Shown: positions 15,223 through 24,108 of the stretch, one piece after another
Position numbering within the stretch: position 1 is the first letter of the stretch
Layout: every line of letters begins with the position of its first letter
Origin: Lysobacter lycopersici
Lineage (GTDB): Bacteria; Pseudomonadota; Gammaproteobacteria; Xanthomonadales; Xanthomonadaceae
Direction: 5' to 3'
Length of the DNA stretch: 64,000 bases
Assembly: GCF_007556775.1 (NCBI RefSeq)
Contig: NZ_CP041742.1
Coordinates: 806,001-870,000 of the forward strand
The notes under the pieces: generated by a model
Told to the model about the DNA's origin: nothing
Databases searched by the model: none
The model's input: the letters and a program-made list of their open reading frames with translations, nothing else
Made by a program: the position numbers and the translations under genes

Positions 15223-18200
15223 GCTAATGCCTCCGATCCACAGCCATTGTTCCACACATGTAAGGCATCACGGAAATTATCAATTTCCTGCTGCCAACCA
15301 CCCAGTTGTCCACGTCTAAAGTAGTCCGACGCCTTCCAGAAATTCTCTCTGGAGGCTTGGTATTTGTACGCCGCAAACTCACGGTGCCCTTTCTCTCTTG
15401 CTCCGTAAGATGGGCCAAATTTAATATATGAATACAGGTGTACAACCTCATGGTCAATGATCGACGAAAGGCCGTAATAGCCGTGGGTAAAGGCTGATCG
15501 GAAATAAGTGGTCTTACCAGCTACCGTTATTGCAGATACTGAAGGATCTGGACGACCGAGTTTATTCCTAAAATCATCATTCACCGCAACCATTCTGTCG
15601 GCAACATTGCCATACCCTAAATTAGTGGCAATAGTTTGTACCGCGCCTGTCCATGAGTCTGGATCAAGCAACTGACTGCGTAAGGCTTCTGGTGCATCTG
15701 CGAATGAAAGGGTTTCTGGAGATTCTCTTGATTGCAAGGCATCTTCCTGTCCAGCCATCGCCCCCTGAATCGCTCCGCTGATCGCACCATTGGCAAACTT
15801 CCCGCCGGTCACTTCGGAAATCGTCCCGCCAATCAGTGCGCCCAGCATGATGCGCCCGCCGCGGTTGCTCGCTACATTGCCCAAGTGCGGCATCACCGCG
15901 GCGGTGAGTCCGGCTGCAATAAATCCATTGCCGAAATTCCCGCCTTGCAGGCTTTCCGAGATGCCGCCCGCCATGGCCTGCGCGAAGACCTGATAGTTTT
16001 GAGGAACCCAACTCGCGATCCCGAACGTGAGTGCGGCTCCAAAGGCGGATAACAATCCACCCTTGAAACTTTGCGTTGCAATGGCCCCCGAGAGGAACGC
16101 CGCTGAGACGGTAATTGCGAACACCTGCGTGGAAGTCAGCGTTGCAAACCACCCGATCGATGCACCTCCGGTCCAGACCGCTGCCACAATCGCAACGATC
16201 GCCGCCGCCCACATTCGCTCCGTCGTCCCGATCATCCCGGTCGGATCGGTATAGGTCAGTGGGTTGTTGAATGCGTAGCTATAAGCATTCCAGCTTTGTG
16301 CGTTGTCCGGTGCCTGGATTACCGGATCGGGCTGAATGAATCGCCCCTGCGCGGGGTCGTACAACCGCGCATTGAAGTGCATCAGCCCCAGGTTGCCGTC
16401 GATGTGCTCCTGCCCGGTGAACCCGCGCGTGGTCAGCGTCGGCACTTGGCCGCCGCTCGCCTGCGTATCCCAATCCCGACGCCCGCCGAAGGCGGCATAG
16501 TCGAGGTTGTTGACCGGCGTGCCGGTGGCATTGGTGATGCGCACCAGGTTGCCCAACTGGTCGTGGAACAGATAGTTCTCGGTCGCCACGTTGCTGACGA
16601 TGGTCTGCAGGTACTCCCCAGCCAGCGTGCGGCGGAACGTGTTCACACCGCCCTCGATCACGATCTCCACATTGCCCAGATACAGCGTCTTCTTGCTGCC
16701 ATCGATGCGCTTGTAGCGCGCCCCGTCCGAGCCGTACCAGAACTTGACCGTCGTGCCCGAGCCCGGCGCCGCCTCGTAGGCATGGTTATCCAGGCTGTAC
16801 TTGATGGTGCGGTCGTAAGTGGCCGAGGGCGCATCCTTTGTGATCTGGTTACCGCTGGGGTCGTAGCCGTAATAGACCGTGGTGCCTCCGGAATCGCTCT
16901 GCACCAACTGGTGCGCACCATAGGTGTTGGCACTGCCATTGCCATAGGCGCTGTTCTTGTCGTCGCCCAGTCCACAGCCCGAGCGCCCCAGATAGGTGAA
17001 CTCCGCGGTCTGTAGCATCGAGCCCGAACGCCGGCAGACATTGCCCAGCGCGTCGTACTCGAAGGATTGGGTAACGGTGCTGACGGGGAGCCCGTCCTGC
17101 ACCAGCAGCCGCGCTTCCTTCAGCCGGTTCAACCCATCGTAGGCGTAGGTCTCCGCATAGCGGTTACCGTTCGACATCGCCTGGGTGATCAGGTTGCCGG
17201 CCTGATCCCAGTTGTAGCCGGCATCGAAGAGCTTGCAATCGCCGTGCGAGTCGCGTGCACCGGCGCAGATCGTGGCGATGCGGCCGGTCTCCGGGCTGTA
17301 GGTCCGGACAACATCCATAGCCGCGGTATTGCCGCGGCGCTCCCAGACCGCATGTCCCCATGCATCGGTTTCCAGGGTCGTGAAGACGCTGTTGCTCGGA
17401 TCGCAATTGAGGCCGGCATCGGCCGCCGTGCTCTTGCACACCACATCGGCCATGCCACGGTCGTTGTAATGGGTTTTCGACCATCTCCCAGAAGCGTCCA
17501 TGACTTTCGTTGGACGTCCATACGTATCGTATGTAACGGCAGTATCAAAGGTGCTGTTATCCAGTCCCGTAGTCGTGCCCGATGGCCGTCCCAACGAATC
17601 GTAGGTATAGGTTCTGGAGAACGCCAGGTTGTTGCCCGGGCCGGGTGTCCAACCTGTGTAGGTACCCGTGATGGTCTCAAAGGCGAGTTGCCCCAGGCCG
17701 TTGGTCGTCGTGTCATAGGTAAACGTGGCCGTCGACTCGACCGCGCCATCGGGCACCAATGCCGTCCGCTTCCAGACCCGCCCGCGTGCATCGATCAGGT
17801 TCTCGATACGGGCATCGCCCTCATGCTGCTGCCAGATGAGTTCGCCCAATGCGTTGTAGCCGAACTGGGTGGTTCCGGTGTCGGGGTCGTTCTGCAGGAT
17901 TTTCCGGCCCAGTACATCGAACTGGAAGGTGTTCAGCACCGCGCCGCGACCAGCATTGCGGGAGACGCTGGAATTGCTGCCATCGGCGAGATACCCGTAG
18001 GTGGTCACCAGCCCGGCGGCATCGGTGACCGAAATCAACTCGCCCAGGCCGTTGACGGTCTTGATCGTGGCGTTGGTGCGCGGATCGATCGTGGTGGTCG
18101 TGCGCCCCGAATAGGCGATGCCCACCGTCGCCGTACCGCCGTTGATGTCCGGACTCTGGATCTGAATCGGTCGACCGAGCACGTCGTAGGTGGTCGAACT

Positions 18201-21200
18201 CCACAACACACCGGTTGCGTTGCAAGCACTGGCCAGGCCGATGGGTCCGTTGCCGCCCGCCACGCCCGGCAAGAAAAACGGATTGGAGATCCGGGCGGTC
18301 TTGCCCGTAGGTGTATAGGTCGTGCACACCGCGGACAAATCCTTGTCCGGATCATCGATATTGAAGGTCTCCGAGACCTTCATTACCGGTCGCCCGAGGA
18401 GGTCGAAGTAGGTCCAGACCGTCGGCGCACTATCGGCCTTCTGTTCCTGCCGGAACCGGGCCCCGGTCGGGCAGCCGACATCGCCGCAATTGCGGTACTT
18501 GGTGTAGGTTCTGACACCGCTCATCGGATCGCCCGGTGTGCTCCCCGGGACGGTCTCTGTCCAAGTGTAATAAGGTCGCCCGAATCCGCCGGTGACCGCG
18601 ACGGTATCCACGCCGTTGACATCGAAGGCTTGGGTCACGTCGCCGAACATGTTCCGGGAGACCACGGTCTGCGTGGTCTTTTCGACCACGCCGCTCCCGG
18701 TGCCGCCATTCCAGAACGGCGCCACGGTGGTCTTCGGATAACGCCCAATGGAGTCGTAGGCCGTGCGGGTGAATCGGTTGACCGTGGTCAACGAGGAGGG
18801 CTGGAAGACGACGCCCGTGGTATCGCCACATGTCGTGACGTCGATGCTGCAAGCACTTTCGAGCGTCCGGTTCCCGTATTCGTCGAGCACATAGACCCGC
18901 TTGAGGTCGACGTTCGCAGGATTCACCGTTTCGCCGTACTGGCTACGTTCCCGCAGCAATTGCCCCGTGGTCGCGTCGTAGGCAAAGGCTGTCGTCCGTA
19001 CGACATCCGTCTGGCCCGGCCGTGAGTGCCTCACCGTGGAATATTGAAGCCTTGCCAGAAACCATGCCGAGGGCGTATCCGAATAGGTGTTTTCGGTCGT
19101 GGTGGTTGCCGTAGCCGAGGTCGATGTCCCGGTATAGGTATCGACGACCGTCGTGTCGACATTGCCATACGCCTCATACGTGAATGTCGTGCTGACCTTG
19201 CTCGTAGTGGCGCCCGAATAGGGATCGCGCAACAACTCGTCCGTACCACTGGTCCGGACATGGATCGGCGCTTGAACCGTAGCGGCGAAATCGGTGAGCC
19301 CTACGCTCGCAAGGTCTGTATCGGCCTCCCAGTATTGCGTGTTGTCGGAGAACCAGTTGCCTGCTGGTGTCGGAAAGGTTGTTGCGCCATAAGTATAAAA
19401 ACAGGTATCGCTGATCGTCTGCGTGAGGCAAGCCGGGATCACATAGGTGCCAGAGGTCACGGCTCGCTTGATCGTGCGCGCGGGCATGCCGACAAGCGGG
19501 AACTTCTGGTTGTAGATCGTCTGCGTGGTGACGTAGCCTTCGGCCTCATTAGGGTCGATGGTCACGATTTCGCGAAAGCCCAGGAAACCACGCCCGCCGG
19601 CCTGCATTTTGGCACCGGCGTAGCGGTAGAACAGCTTGGCCACGCCATTGGGATTGCCATCGCTCGGCGCGCTACTCGCCGCACGGGCGACGACATAGCT
19701 CGGCATCAGCAGATCCGTCACCGCCGCGCCTCGTCCCGCATCGATCGAATTGCGCGATCCGGTATCGCGCAAGTACACGGCATTGTTGGTCAACGCCGCA
19801 TATGTCAGTGTCGTCGTAGCACCCAAGCCATTGGTGATGCCGGTGATGACATCGCGCGGTAAGTATCGGTAGTTCGGCCGGGAGATGTAGACGTCCGCAT
19901 TGTCGTCCATCTTGATGGACATGAAATCGAGGTTTCCATCGCCATCCAGGTCGGTGAATATCGGCACCTTCTTGTCGTTATCGCACTCTGGCCCTTCGCA
20001 AATCCTTGCATTCCCTCCACTCGGCAACCAAGCTTCCGCACCGAATCCACCGCCAGGCAGAGCTTGCAATGCCTTGTATGCCTTGTAAGAGCCCGTATTC
20101 GCGACATGCAGGATGTCAGTACGGCCATCGCCATTGACATCCGCGAATCTCACCTGGTCTTCATAGCCATCCAATGGCACTTGGACAGGTGAGAGCATCC
20201 CGATTCCGGTATTGACGTTGTACTGCCATTCGCTGGAGTCGGTCGGCCGCCAGAACACATCCGTCAATCCGTCGCCATTCACATCCGCCAGATTCACCGT
20301 GGATACCTGGGCGCCGAAATCGTAATAACCCTTGAGGGTGACGGAATCCGATGCCAACGCCGCGACCGTAAGGGCGTAGGTATGGATCTTCGTGACATCA
20401 GGCGGGCAGGCGCCGAGCGCTGGGGTGCCATTTCTCCGGCTAGCTTGCAATTGGGGCGTACAACCGCCGCCGGTGTAAGTTGCGAGATTGAAGATCTCGG
20501 CGATCAGATCGGATGCGGCATCGCCATTGAGGTCGGCCAACTGGACCTGGCCCGCCTTGGTGGTCAGTCCATTCAACCCGATGAGGCAGTCGTAATTGGT
20601 CTGCGTGCACTTGTCCAGGAACGCTGGAATGTTGCTGGTATCGACAAACAGCCTGCGCTCTGCACCCCAACCGAAGGAGCCACTCCCATCTCGCTCCATG
20701 AGCCGAGTCTTCATCCCGCTCAACGTCGGGTACACGATATCGGCCAAACCGTCGCCATTGAAATCGACGAGCTGCACCTGTTCGTTGCTTGCGGATTGCG
20801 AAGGAATGGCCGGCGAAAGCGACGCGATGAGGTTCGTACCTGAATCGAAATTCCAGTTACCAGACCGACCTTGAGACGGATACAGATACCACTGGCTCGT
20901 ACCCCGGATGAACAGATCGTCACGACCGTCCCCGTTGTAATCGACCAGTTCCCAACTGCCCTCGATGCCGCCATCTTCGGCCGGTGTGCAGATCGGCGAG
21001 CCTTGAAGATAGCTCAGGGCGCCGGTTGCATCCTGCGTTGCGAACAGGACATAGACGTATTCCGTTGAGCAATACTCGCCGCTGCTCCCATCCTTGAGAT
21101 AGACCACGTCCTGGCGACCGTCGCCATCGACGTCGCCCATCTTGAAGCCCTCGAACTTGCTCAGGCTTCCTGTCGGCCAATTGCTGGGGGATTCATTGGT

Positions 21201-22394
21201 CGCAAACCCGTAGTTGCCAGCGCTCCAACCGAAGGTCGTCTCGGGAAGGCAAACAGTTTTGTCGCTATTGGTGCACTCCTGGAAGCTGCTCAGCGTATCC
21301 AGGCCGCTTCCCGCGGAGCTCGCCGCGTAGGTCAACTGGTAATAGCGCGCCTGTTGCGTGCTCGGATCGCAGTTCGCCGTGCCGCCGATCGTACAAACTG
21401 TCACGCTGTCGAGGCGGCGACTTTGCGTCAGCATGCCACCAGAGGCGTAGCCTTTGCCCCATTGCGTCGTCGGGCGCGCGGAATAGTTGAATTTCAGCTT
21501 CGCGTATGGGGCTTTCGCACTTCCCGTCTGGCCGTTCAACACCGTTTTCCCGGTGTAGCGAACCTCGCTCAAAACCTGTTCACCGGTGCCTGTACCACCG
21601 GGGTTCTCGCTGTAGATGTAATCAATATAGTTGCCGGTCGAGTCCTGGAAGCGGGTCTGCGCCCAGGCCAAAGCAAAGTCCGCTTTATCCGAACGGGTAC
21701 TGTTGAAATACCCGTCTGCGCGATTTCTTGTCGAATTGTTGTCGCGATCGCCATACCAGCTGGTTGAGCCGTCCTTGCGATTGACCGTGAAGAATGCAAA
21801 TCCCGTATAGGGAGAACCAGGTGAATAACCGCACACGCGCTGGAAGGACTCGATTTCCGTACGAAACGATGTGACGATAAGTCCGGGTAGCGTCGGGCAA
21901 ACCGATGCAGACGTGACTTGGATCAGCCGCTGACCATCCAGGCAATAGGCATCCGTGTCGGTGAAATTGACTGGGTTCGGAGACCCATCGGTGACGACGC
22001 CTCCACTGATGAAATCGCCTGCTTCGCGCGTCTTTCGACAGCGCGTGACGCTCGACAGGCCGCCGATGGACCAGCCCTTGCCGATCGGGCCATAACCGCC
22101 CTGGCTGGAGTAGTTGAGCGAGAGCTTGGGCGAGACGCCAGCGGTGCCGGGAACCGCGTAGAGGGGAATGGTGTAAGTCGCTGCGCCCGATTCGTCGACC
22201 CGGAACTCGGCGGCCGTGGCCGCGACAATATCCGAGGCATCCTCGGGCAAAACGGTCGTCCCGATCGCGCCACCGCCGGTGTCGGCCAGGACGTTCGAGA
22301 TCAGTGCGCCGACTTGCAGCAGCACCAGGAACAGCACCGTGAGAAACAGAATCCCAGCGCCCCGCGGCGCACGCTCCACGACGTTCTCGTCCAC
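15207..22394 (-). CDS. Giant SpvB/FG-GAP/RHS-repeat toxin with predicted HExxH metallopeptidase tip
   Basis: 2395 residues from the GTG at 22394, which has GAGGGGA six bases upstream and yields an N-terminal signal anchor (GILFLTVLFLVLLQVGALIS). In order it has an SpvB-like domain (ATYTIPLYAVPGTAGVSPKL) and FG-GAP/VCBS-type repeats such as DVDGDGRQDVV and DFNGDGLADIV. A TcdB-middle/insecticidal-toxin-type segment and many YD/RHS repeats follow. The RHS core closes with GRFIQPDPV and DPTGM at about residue 2054. The last about 341 residues are a hydrophobic glycine-rich part and then a tip with HEVVH (2315-2319) and a downstream Glu near 2339 in HREFAAYKY. This is consistent with a zinc metallopeptidase. 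The tip is AT-richer than the rest, as expected of exchangeable toxin ends. Confidence 0.88.
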   Translation of the reverse strand: MDENVVERAPRGAGILFLTVLFLVLLQVGALISNVLADTGGGAIGTTVLPEDASDIVAATAAEFRVDESGAATYTIPLYAVPGTAGVSPKLSLNYSSQGGYGPIGKGWSIGGLSSVTRCRKTREAGDFISGGVVTDGSPNPVNFTDTDAYCLDGQRLIQVTSASVCPTLPGLIVTSFRTEIESFQRVCGYSPGSPYTGFAFFTVNRKDGSTSWYGDRDNNSTRNRADGYFNSTRSDKADFALAWAQTRFQDSTGNYIDYIYSENPGGTGTGEQVLSEVRYTGKTVLNGQTGSAKAPYAKLKFNYSARPTTQWGKGYASGGMLTQSRRLDSVTVCTIGGTANCDPSTQQARYYQLTYAASSAGSGLDTLSSFQECTNSDKTVCLPETTFGWSAGNYGFATNESPSNWPTGSLSKFEGFKMGDVDGDGRQDVVYLKDGSSGEYCSTEYVYVLFATQDATGALSYLQGSPICTPAEDGGIEGSWELVDYNGDGRDDLFIRGTSQWYLYPSQGRSGNWNFDSGTNLIASLSPAIPSQSASNEQVQLVDFNGDGLADIVYPTLSGMKTRLMERDGSGSFGWGAERRLFVDTSNIPAFLDKCTQTNYDCLIGLNGLTTKAGQVQLADLNGDAASDLIAEIFNLATYTGGGCTPQLQASRRNGTPALGACPPDVTKIHTYALTVAALASDSVTLKGYYDFGAQVSTVNLADVNGDGLTDVFWRPTDSSEWQYNVNTGIGMLSPVQVPLDGYEDQVRFADVNGDGRTDILHVANTGSYKAYKALQALPGGGFGAEAWLPSGGNARICEGPECDNDKKVPIFTDLDGDGNLDFMSIKMDDNADVYISRPNYRYLPRDVITGITNGLGATTTLTYAALTNNAVYLRDTGSRNSIDAGRGAAVTDLLMPSYVVARAASSAPSDGNPNGVAKLFYRYAGAKMQAGGRGFLGFREIVTIDPNEAEGYVTTQTIYNQKFPLVGMPARTIKRAVTSGTYVIPACLTQTISDTCFYTYGATTFPTPAGNWFSDNTQYWEADTDLASVGLTDFAATVQAPIHVRTSGTDELLRDPYSGATTSKVSTTFTYEAYGNVDTTVVDTYTGTSTSATATTTTENTYSDTPSAWFLARLQYSTVRHSRPGQTDVVRTTAFAYDATTGQLLRERSQYGETVNPANVDLKRVYVLDEYGNRTLESACSIDVTTCGDTTGVVFQPSSLTTVNRFTRTAYDSIGRYPKTTVAPFWNGGTGSGVVEKTTQTVVSRNMFGDVTQAFDVNGVDTVAVTGGFGRPYYTWTETVPGSTPGDPMSGVRTYTKYRNCGDVGCPTGARFRQEQKADSAPTVWTYFDLLGRPVMKVSETFNIDDPDKDLSAVCTTYTPTGKTARISNPFFLPGVAGGNGPIGLASACNATGVLWSSTTYDVLGRPIQIQSPDINGGTATVGIAYSGRTTTTIDPRTNATIKTVNGLGELISVTDAAGLVTTYGYLADGSNSSVSRNAGRGAVLNTFQFDVLGRKILQNDPDTGTTQFGYNALGELIWQQHEGDARIENLIDARGRVWKRTALVPDGAVESTATFTYDTTTNGLGQLAFETITGTYTGWTPGPGNNLAFSRTYTYDSLGRPSGTTTGLDNSTFDTAVTYDTYGRPTKVMDASGRWSKTHYNDRGMADVVCKSTAADAGLNCDPSNSVFTTLETDAWGHAVWERRGNTAAMDVVRTYSPETGRIATICAGARDSHGDCKLFDAGYNWDQAGNLITQAMSNGNRYAETYAYDGLNRLKEARLLVQDGLPVSTVTQSFEYDALGNVCRRSGSMLQTAEFTYLGRSGCGLGDDKNSAYGNGSANTYGAHQLVQSDSGGTTVYYGYDPSGNQITKDAPSATYDRTIKYSLDNHAYEAAPGSGTTVKFWYGSDGARYKRIDGSKKTLYLGNVEIVIEGGVNTFRRTLAGEYLQTIVSNVATENYLFHDQLGNLVRITNATGTPVNNLDYAAFGGRRDWDTQASGGQVPTLTTRGFTGQEHIDGNLGLMHFNARLYDPAQGRFIQPDPVIQAPDNAQSWNAYSYAFNNPLTYTDPTGMIGTTERMWAAAIVAIVAAVWTGGASIGWFATLTSTQVFAITVSAAFLSGAIATQSFKGGLLSAFGAALTFGIASWVPQNYQVFAQAMAGGISESLQGGNFGNGFIAAGLTAAVMPHLGNVASNRGGRIMLGALIGGTISEVTGGKFANGAISGAIQGAMAGQEDALQSRESPETLSFADAPEALRSQLLDPDSWTGAVQTIATNLGYGNVADRMVAVNDDFRNKLGRPDPSVSAITVAGKTTYFRSAFTHGYYGLSSIIDHEVVHLYSYIKFGPSYGAREKGHREFAAYKYQASRENFWKASDYFRRGQLGGWQQEIDNFRDALHVWNNGCGSEALACQEF

Positions 22395-22662
22395 GCGTTG
22401 TCCCCTCGCAGTCCCTGCGACAGGCCGCATTACCGGCCTGCGCCGTTGCGTCCCTGCACCGCATCTCCTTGCCACCCCCGGCGAGAGTGCGTGCAGTCCC
22501 CAATCCCCGTTGACGTTGTTACAGCGGACCCCGTGACAAATCAAGCGCGAGAAGAAAACAACAAAACTTGTGCACGCAAGTAATTGATTCGGCAAATACG
22601 CGATGACATGCGAAACGCCAAATCGATCGCAGTTCTCATCGGCATGACTCAGGCATGCGCAG
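22395..22662. other. Divergent intergenic region between RHS toxin and Crp-type regulator
   Basis: No gene seen. It must carry the promoter of the RHS gene (reading left) and part of the regulator promoter (reading right). Apart from the repeated dyads described at 22663-22711, no element was recognised. Confidence 0.4.
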
Positions 22663-22711
22663 GTGTGAAATATTTACTTTTTCAAAAGCATCGTAAGTGT
22701 GAAATATTCAC
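22663..22711. promoter_or_regulatory. Tandem CRP-like dyads upstream of the Crp/Fnr-type regulator
   Basis: GTGTGAAATATTTAC at 22663-22677 and GTGTGAAATATTCAC at 22697-22711 are near-identical, 34 bp apart. The second contains the perfect dyad GTGAA-ATA-TTCAC. Sites of this form (TGTGA half-sites) suit the HTH of the regulator encoded from 22735, so autoregulation is likely. They could also control the divergent RHS gene. Confidence 0.55.
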
Positions 22712-22734
22712 CTCGCCGAATCGGGGGAATTGGC

Positions 22735-23388
22735 ATGGACGCACCAAGCCAACTGCGGAAGGACGAGTCGATTCCTTCCTTGCCTGCGAACTTGCTGGCT
22801 CGACTCGCGTCCATCGGCGAGGTGCAGGAATTCAACACGGGCGACATCCTGCTCTGCGAGGGCGAGGTCTCGTCCCAGCTCTATGTCCTGCTGTCGGGCA
22901 AGCTCAAAGTCTTCGCTAGCCAAGGCAAGGGGCGTGAGGTGGTCTACAACACGTTGCAGCCTGGCGAGTATTTCGGGGAATTAGCGTTCGATGGAGGTCC
23001 CCGCTCCGCTTCGGTGCAGGCCCTGCAAGGATCGCGTTGTCTAGTCCTCACCGCAGACACACTCCGGGAACTCGTCCATTCGGAACCCGAGTTCGCCGTA
23101 CACCTGATCACCAAGCTCATGCGTCTATTGCGGCGTTCCACGCAGCAGTTGAAGAGCATCGCCCTTGATGATGTCCGCAGCCGCGTTCTGTCGCTGATCG
23201 AAGCGGAAGCCGTCAACGAGGGCAGTATCCGCCGTTTGCCGAAATCCTTTACCCAGCGCGACATCGCCCACCGCGTCGGCGCTACCCGGGAGATGGTGAA
23301 TCATGTCCTTCAGGACTTGGCGAAAGAAGGATTTGTGGCCAAGGATCCGCAATTAGGGCTCGTGATCCTGAAAAGTATACTTCGGTGA
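22735..23388 (+). CDS. Crp/Fnr-family transcriptional regulator
   Basis: 217 residues from the ATG at 22735, with GGGGGA upstream. Residues about 25-140 form a cyclic-nucleotide-binding-type beta barrel (FNTGDILLCEGEVSSQLYVL, LQPGEYFGELAFDGGPRSAS). The C-terminus has the Crp winged HTH (FTQRDIAHRVGATREMVNHV). The phosphate-binding cassette region FGELAFDGGPRSAS is close to that of cAMP/c-di-GMP-binding Crp-like proteins. There is no N-terminal cysteine cluster, so it is not an FNR-type iron-sulfur sensor. It lies next to a tRNA-Leu remnant and may be island-borne. Confidence 0.88.
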   Translation: MDAPSQLRKDESIPSLPANLLARLASIGEVQEFNTGDILLCEGEVSSQLYVLLSGKLKVFASQGKGREVVYNTLQPGEYFGELAFDGGPRSASVQALQGSRCLVLTADTLRELVHSEPEFAVHLITKLMRLLRRSTQQLKSIALDDVRSRVLSLIEAEAVNEGSIRRLPKSFTQRDIAHRVGATREMVNHVLQDLAKEGFVAKDPQLGLVILKSILR

Positions 23389-23468
23389 AACAGCATCGTC
23401 CTCACTGCTCCAGTGGCATCGATGTCGCTTGGCTCTGATCGGCGGCTTTCGGCCAGAAGCAGACAGAT

Positions 23469-23527
23469 CGGACTCAAAATCCGCCGGTGGTAACACTGTA
23501 AGGGTTCGAGTCCCTTTTCCAGCACCA
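23469..23527 (+). tRNA. 3' fragment of tRNA-Leu(CAA): island attachment-site remnant
   Basis: CGGACTCAAAATCCG is an anticodon arm with loop CTCAAAA (anticodon CAA). It is followed by a leucine-type long variable arm (CGGTG-GTAA-CACTG), a T-arm with GGTTCGAGTCCC and the acceptor strand TTCCAGCACCA ending at 23527. The matching 5' acceptor strand (GCTGGAA) is absent upstream, so this is not a whole tRNA. A 3' tRNA piece of this kind is what a tRNA-targeted integrative element leaves at its far end. Confidence 0.75.
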
Positions 23528-23535
23528 ATAAAAAC

Positions 23536-23570
23536 AAAGGGTTAGGCCTCACGGCCTAACCCTTTCGTTT
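23536..23570 (+). terminator. Rho-independent terminator after the tRNA-Leu fragment
   Basis: AAAGGGTTAGGCC (23536-23548), loop TCAC, and GGCCTAACCCTTT (23553-23565) form a 13-bp perfect stem followed by CGTTTT. It sits just after the tRNA 3' end, so it is probably the native tRNA terminator and supports the view that DNA to its right is the older flank. Confidence 0.8.
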
Positions 23571-23610
23571 TGGGCAGTCGGCCACGCCGCGTAGCGGCCC
23601 GTAGCCCGCG

Positions 23611-23958
23611 CTACTCGTAGTGCCGATGATTGACGTTTGTGCGGCAGGCAAGGCAACGGCGATATGCACCGCCCCGGTCAGTTCGGCCTACGCGCTCGAA
23701 GCCCAGCGGCCCACCGCATACACAGCAGCCTGCCGCCGCGCCCTGCTGCCAGCGCCACAAGCCCCACGTGCGAACGGCCCACAGCCCCATTGCAGCCGCC
23801 AACGCAGCGAGCGGCACCCAGCGGGCCAACGGCACCAGCCCAGCCAGATACGGACTGGATTGCAATCCGGCGACTACGAACATCGACACCACTGCGACCG
23901 CCAGCGCGAACGCCGCCGGCATGTAGCCGCGTGCGACGGCCCAAGTCATTCGATCCAT
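23611..23958 (-). CDS. Small membrane protein with C-terminal zinc-ribbon-like CxxC pairs
   Basis: 115 residues. Two or three hydrophobic segments (AAFALAVAVVSMFVVAGL; WVPLAALAAAMGLWAV) are followed by a cytosolic-looking tail with CCVCGG and CLAC. These two pairs could bind one zinc ion. The GC-rich codon use matches core genes, and the ATG at 23958 is the first in frame. No family was recognised and there is no obvious partner on the same strand. Confidence 0.6.
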   Translation of the reverse strand: MDRMTWAVARGYMPAAFALAVAVVSMFVVAGLQSSPYLAGLVPLARWVPLAALAAAMGLWAVRTWGLWRWQQGAAAGCCVCGGPLGFERVGRTDRGGAYRRCLACRTNVNHRHYE

Positions 23959-24108
23959 AGTCCCTCCCTAGTTCTGCCACTAGGCGAATAGTCCGTTGCC
24001 TAAGTCTCAGGACGTGAGACTTTCCGGGCATTGAATGCAGGCTATCGCGCCCCTACCCTGAAAAGACAAGGTGGCACGAACGGACAAACACTTAAGACGG
24101 GGGACAGC

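Noticed and set aside
17067-19862. Long plus-strand open frames opposite the RHS gene
   Set aside because: They mirror the codon bias of the RHS coding strand in a GC-rich gene and have arginine/isoleucine-rich, motif-free products.
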